Program-made: the position numbers and the translations under genes | In this document: one piece after another, positions 61,219-64,000 of the stretch | Position numbering within the stretch: the first letter of the stretch is position 1 | Layout: every line of letters begins with the position of its first letter | Assembly: GCA_041391665.1 (NCBI GenBank) | Contig: JAWKNO010000002.1 | Span: 868,001 to 932,000, forward strand | DNA from: Bacteroidia bacterium | GTDB lineage: Bacteria; Bacteroidota; Bacteroidia; J057 | Direction: 5' to 3' | Length of the DNA stretch: 64,000 nt | The notes under the pieces: model-generated | The model's database searches: none | What the model saw: only the letters and a program-made list of their open reading frames with translations | Told to the model about the DNA's origin: nothing

Positions 61219-62994
61219 ATGAAATATCTTGACTACCCAAAAAAATTTCAATGCGCAACGGTATATAAACTGTTGCTTCTAACCCTATTTTTCCCTTTGA
61301 TAAATTGCACGCCTGCCGAAAAACTCCCTCCCGGCGATTCTGACAATGGGGGACTTGTTCTCCCAGGTGGTTTTGATGCGCTGGTTGTCGCAGACAGTAC
61401 TGGAAGTGCCCGCCATTTGACCGTCAATGAAAACGGAGATGTCTATGTCAAACTCAGTTCTTCTGACAGTGTGCGGGGCGGCAATGTCGCACTTCGGGAC
61501 ACAAATCACGACGGCAGGGCCGACATTATTCGCTATTTCGGAGGAATCGGTACCCAAAGAGGCTATTATGGTACAGCCATGACCATCCATAATGGTTATT
61601 TGTACTTTAGTTCTGCGCTCGAACTTTTTCGCTACAAGCTGAAGCCTGGACAGTTGATTCCCGACAGCGAACGTGAGGTGGTGCTGACCGATGACCATGA
61701 ACACGGGGTCCATTGGCATATTACAAAACCGGTATCCTTTGACGATCAGGGATTTATGTATGTGCCTTTTGGTTCTCCCTCCAATGCCTGTCAGGATATT
61801 ACAGCTACCCCCAATGGCGCTCCCGGTGGGGTGGGGCTGGATCCTTGTCCTGAACTGGAAGAACACGCCGGAATCTGGCGTTTTCCTGCCGGCAAAACCG
61901 GGCTTACCCAAAAAGACGGAACCCGGTTTGCTACCGGTATTCGGAGTGTGGTCGCGATGGACTGGAACCCGGCGGACAAAAGTCTGTATATCGTCATGCA
62001 CGGGCGTGATAATCTTCACAGTTTGTTTCCTCAGTTTTTTACTCCCTGGCAAAGTGCGGTGCTGCCTTCTGAAGAATTTATCAGAATAAAAGAAGGCGGC
62101 GACTATGGCTGGCCGTACTGTTTTTATGACCATATGCAGCAAAAGAAAGTGCTGGCTCCTGAGTATGGCGGTGATGGGAAAATAGTAGGGAGATGTGAAG
62201 ATATGGACTTGCCGGTAATGGGTTTTCCCGGGCACTGGGCGCCCAATGATGTACTGTTTTATCGGGGAAATCAGTTTCCTGAAAGATATCGCAATGGCGC
62301 ATTTATCGCTTTTCACGGCTCGACCAATCGCGCACCGTACCCCCAATCGGGGTATTTTGTCTGTTTTGTTCCCTTCGAAAATGGGGTTGCTACGGGGGAA
62401 TGGGAGGTTTTTGCGGATGGGTTTACCGGCGTTGACCCTGTCGTCAATACCCGCGATGCGGCATACCGTCCGATGGGGCTTGCAGTGGGTCCAGATGGCT
62501 CGCTGTATATTACTGAGTCCAATAAAGGGAAAATCTGGCGGGTGATGTATAAAGGCGACAGAGAGACATTCGGAGAAAAAGAACTGGCTGGAATGGAGGC
62601 GCGCAAAACCCTTTCACACATCCGCGTGCCTGATGAAACTGAAGACAACCTTCAGAAAAATCTGAGTGAAGCGCAGCGCCTCTACAATACATTTTGTGGT
62701 ACCTGCCACCAGCAAAATGGACTCGGAGCAGCCGGGCGGTTTCCGCCGCTTGGCGGAACCGATTGGGTAACGGGGGACAAAAACCGATTGATCGATATAG
62801 TCTTACATGGAAAACAAGGCCCTATGGAGGTGAATGGGGAAAACTATAATGGCGTCATGCCGGGGCATCAGTTTTTGGGAGATGAAGAATTGGCTGTGAT
62901 ATTGACCTATATCAGAGGAAGTTTTGGCAATACTGCCGGAGCAGTTACTTCGGATGAGGTAAAAAAGGCAAGAGGTAGAATTTTCAGACAATAG
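61219..62994 (+). CDS. PQQ-type sugar/sorbosone dehydrogenase with cytochrome c domain, lipoprotein
   Basis: 591 aa from ATG 61219; an earlier in-frame ATG at 61174 lies inside the amidohydrolase. A signal ends at FFPLINC (Cys30), so it is a lipoprotein. The middle (about 60-450) is a beta-propeller of the soluble glucose/sorbosone dehydrogenase type. The C-terminal part is a class I cytochrome c with CGTCH at 493-497 and the axial Met547 in GVMPGH. It oxidises an organic compound in the periplasm and passes electrons on through haem. It follows the two amidohydrolases and may use their product; this is inference. Confidence 0.85.
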   Translation: MKYLDYPKKFQCATVYKLLLLTLFFPLINCTPAEKLPPGDSDNGGLVLPGGFDALVVADSTGSARHLTVNENGDVYVKLSSSDSVRGGNVALRDTNHDGRADIIRYFGGIGTQRGYYGTAMTIHNGYLYFSSALELFRYKLKPGQLIPDSEREVVLTDDHEHGVHWHITKPVSFDDQGFMYVPFGSPSNACQDITATPNGAPGGVGLDPCPELEEHAGIWRFPAGKTGLTQKDGTRFATGIRSVVAMDWNPADKSLYIVMHGRDNLHSLFPQFFTPWQSAVLPSEEFIRIKEGGDYGWPYCFYDHMQQKKVLAPEYGGDGKIVGRCEDMDLPVMGFPGHWAPNDVLFYRGNQFPERYRNGAFIAFHGSTNRAPYPQSGYFVCFVPFENGVATGEWEVFADGFTGVDPVVNTRDAAYRPMGLAVGPDGSLYITESNKGKIWRVMYKGDRETFGEKELAGMEARKTLSHIRVPDETEDNLQKNLSEAQRLYNTFCGTCHQQNGLGAAGRFPPLGGTDWVTGDKNRLIDIVLHGKQGPMEVNGENYNGVMPGHQFLGDEELAVILTYIRGSFGNTAGAVTSDEVKKARGRIFRQ

Positions 62995-63001
62995 CATTAT
63001 A

Positions 63002-63030
63002 TTGCTTGCCATATTTATTATGGTAAGCAA
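63002..63030 (+). terminator. Hairpin after the dehydrogenase gene
   Basis: TTGCTTGCCATA (63002-63013) and TATGGTAAGCAA (63019-63030) form a 12-bp stem with one G-T pair and a 5-base loop. It lies 7 bases after the stop codon. No U-run follows, so it may be a terminator or a processing/stability hairpin. Confidence 0.5.
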
Positions 63031-63040
63031 CTAAAATTAT

Positions 63041-63325
63041 ATGAGCACCTATTGGGTAATGTTTGGCATCGGCGCCATTGTGGCATTGGTTGCTGTATAT
63101 TTTTTTATCATTGGACTGCTGGACGGATCCGTCAGCGCTAACAATATGCTCCTTTGGATAGGATTGTTGAGTGTAGTCGGTGGCGTATTGTTTGGCAGTC
63201 TCTGGCTGAAAAGTTCTGGCAATCTTCTTGCTGCCAAAATTCTGGTGGGGGTATTGGCTGTGCCTGGCGTTATCGCCGGCTTGTTGATGCTGATTATTTT
63301 GATTACCAATCCGCGCTGGAATTAG
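63041..63325 (+). CDS. Small three-helix membrane protein, unknown function
   Basis: 94 aa with three hydrophobic segments (about 5-26, 36-54 and 67-88). LAAKILVGVLAVPGVIAGLLMLIILI is the last helix. No motif recognised; length and composition suggest a small inner-membrane protein. ATG 63041 lies 10 bases after the hairpin. Its start and reading frame are simple, but its function is unknown. Confidence 0.65.
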   Translation: MSTYWVMFGIGAIVALVAVYFFIIGLLDGSVSANNMLLWIGLLSVVGGVLFGSLWLKSSGNLLAAKILVGVLAVPGVIAGLLMLIILITNPRWN

Positions 63326-63412
63326 CGGAAATCGAGTTGTGTTTGAAAAATACGCAAATCTGCGTAGTCAGATTACGAACCTCTGCGGATGTGTAAGGGT
63401 AGGGGCAGATCA

Positions 63413-63420
63413 TAGATTTG
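63413..63420 (+). promoter_or_regulatory. Candidate -7 box of the right-edge gene
   Basis: TAGATTTG, a perfect TAnnTTTG, 40 bases before the ATG at 63460. No clear -33 box. Upstream in the gap, TACGCA-AATC-TGCGTA (63351-63366) is a small hairpin; nothing else is seen there. Confidence 0.4.
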
Positions 63421-63459
63421 TATTGTTCGATTTAACCATCACTTATAACAAACAAATTT

Positions 63460-64000
63460 ATGAAAACGACCATCCTTTCAATCATCCTTTCCGCGCTGAC
63501 TTTCCTCACACTCCCCGCTATTGCACAAAATAACGTCGATCCCTGGTCTGACGAAGCCATCAAAGCAAATGCAGACAAAATGTATCAGGATCTGATGAAA
63601 CAATACTCTGATGAAGCCATTCAGCAAAATGCGAATGTCATGCAGCAGGAAGTCATGCAGCAAGTGCAGGAAACCTACGATCGCTCATACGCTGAAAATA
63701 TGGCCATGTACGAAAAGATCATGGCTGATGCCGAGATTTACCGCCAGAATCTGGAACAGGAGCTGATCGCCAAATACGAAAATACCATCCAGACGATTTA
63801 TGCGCAGACTATGGCAGAATTAAACAATACCGCCAATCCTGATAAATTGTATGAAGAGATTTATAACAAAGTACTCGCAAGCGCCACAGAAAAATATGTA
63901 GAAGCTTATGCCAATGGTGCAGCAAACCCCGCTGCCAGCGCAAACAGCTCGCTTGACGCACTGAGAAACGCTGCACAAGCCAGTTCATTTTCCCACAATC
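63460..64000 (+). CDS. Secreted helical protein, partial at the right edge
   Basis: 180 residues are visible from ATG 63460, with no stop before the window end. The signal peptide MKTTILSIILSALTFLTLPAIAQ is clear. The mature part is almost all helical and rich in Gln, Asn, Glu and Ala, with repeats of the sort DEAIxxNA (SDEAIKANADKMYQD and SDEAIQQNANVMQQE) and QEVMQQVQE, suggesting a coiled coil. No family recognised; likely a periplasmic or surface structural protein. Confidence 0.75.
   Translation, partial: MKTTILSIILSALTFLTLPAIAQNNVDPWSDEAIKANADKMYQDLMKQYSDEAIQQNANVMQQEVMQQVQETYDRSYAENMAMYEKIMADAEIYRQNLEQELIAKYENTIQTIYAQTMAELNNTANPDKLYEEIYNKVLASATEKYVEAYANGAANPAASANSSLDALRNAAQASSFSHN

Noticed and set aside
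61285..62346. Minus-strand open frame within the dehydrogenase gene (353 codons)
   Set aside because: Antisense to the PQQ-type propeller; no motif in its own translation.

Overview
The window looks like a chromosomal segment of a Bacteroidota member, probably a free-living Saprospiria/Lewinella-like bacterium; the family level is a guess. Evidence: two secreted proteins with type IX secretion (T9SS) C-terminal sorting domains, several Bacteroidota-type promoters (TTG or TTTG, about 19-20 nt, TAnnTTTG), and many families typical of the phylum (CHAT-TPR proteins, rhomboid plus pseudo-rhomboid pair, MutL without endonuclease motifs). I saw no rRNA, tRNA, IS element, phage or CRISPR.

Layout. 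(1) 1-7242: a truncated exported peptide deformylase, a large membrane-anchored TPR-CHAT protein, a kelch/T9SS protein, and an ECF sigma factor with a membrane anti-sigma-like TPR protein. (2) 7252-36418: about 29 kb of tightly packed minus-strand genes for a surface polysaccharide. It encodes an apparent CMP-legionaminic-acid-type pathway (PtmE-like guanylyltransferase, LegB, LegC, a WlbB-like acetyltransferase, NeuC/LegG, NeuB/LegI, NeuA/LegF), an ABC flippase, an O-antigen polymerase/ligase, many glycosyltransferases, and sugar-modifying enzymes (deacetylase, formyltransferase, methyltransferases, AsnB). A T9SS adhesin and a small ArsR-like regulator with a palindrome over its own promoter sit inside. 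(3) 36587-39062: cysD without cysN, followed by a COG2509 flavoprotein. (4) 39265-51193: housekeeping genes: bifunctional PBP, outer-membrane protein, mutL, rhomboid protease, pseudo-rhomboid, EEP-family hydrolase, cysS, M28 lipoprotein, GT2 and a second ECF sigma factor, many overlapping. (5) 51221-54882: accessory genes: 7-bp tandem repeats, a YdjC/ChbG deacetylase lipoprotein, a DUF4160 / DUF2442-HTH pair, a YdeI-like protein, a membrane-bound LuxR-type regulator beside a small protein resembling its membrane part, and a VOC protein. (6) 54914-56798: three minus-strand envelope genes. (7) 57021-62994: an exported SelA-like PLP enzyme with an extra C-terminal domain, two tandem exported amidohydrolases, and a PQQ-type dehydrogenase/cytochrome c lipoprotein, probably one periplasmic catabolic operon. 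(8) 63041-64000: a small membrane protein and a secreted helical protein cut by the window edge.

No intergenic gap exceeds 300 bases. The most promising loci for new biology are the membrane LuxR plus stand-alone sensor paralogue with helically phased CAACC repeats, the exported PLP enzyme/amidohydrolase operon, the CHAT/sigma/T9SS cluster beside an exported deformylase, and the self-overlapping operators at 32621 and 56839. All functions are inferred from sequence motifs recognised by eye; no database search was run.
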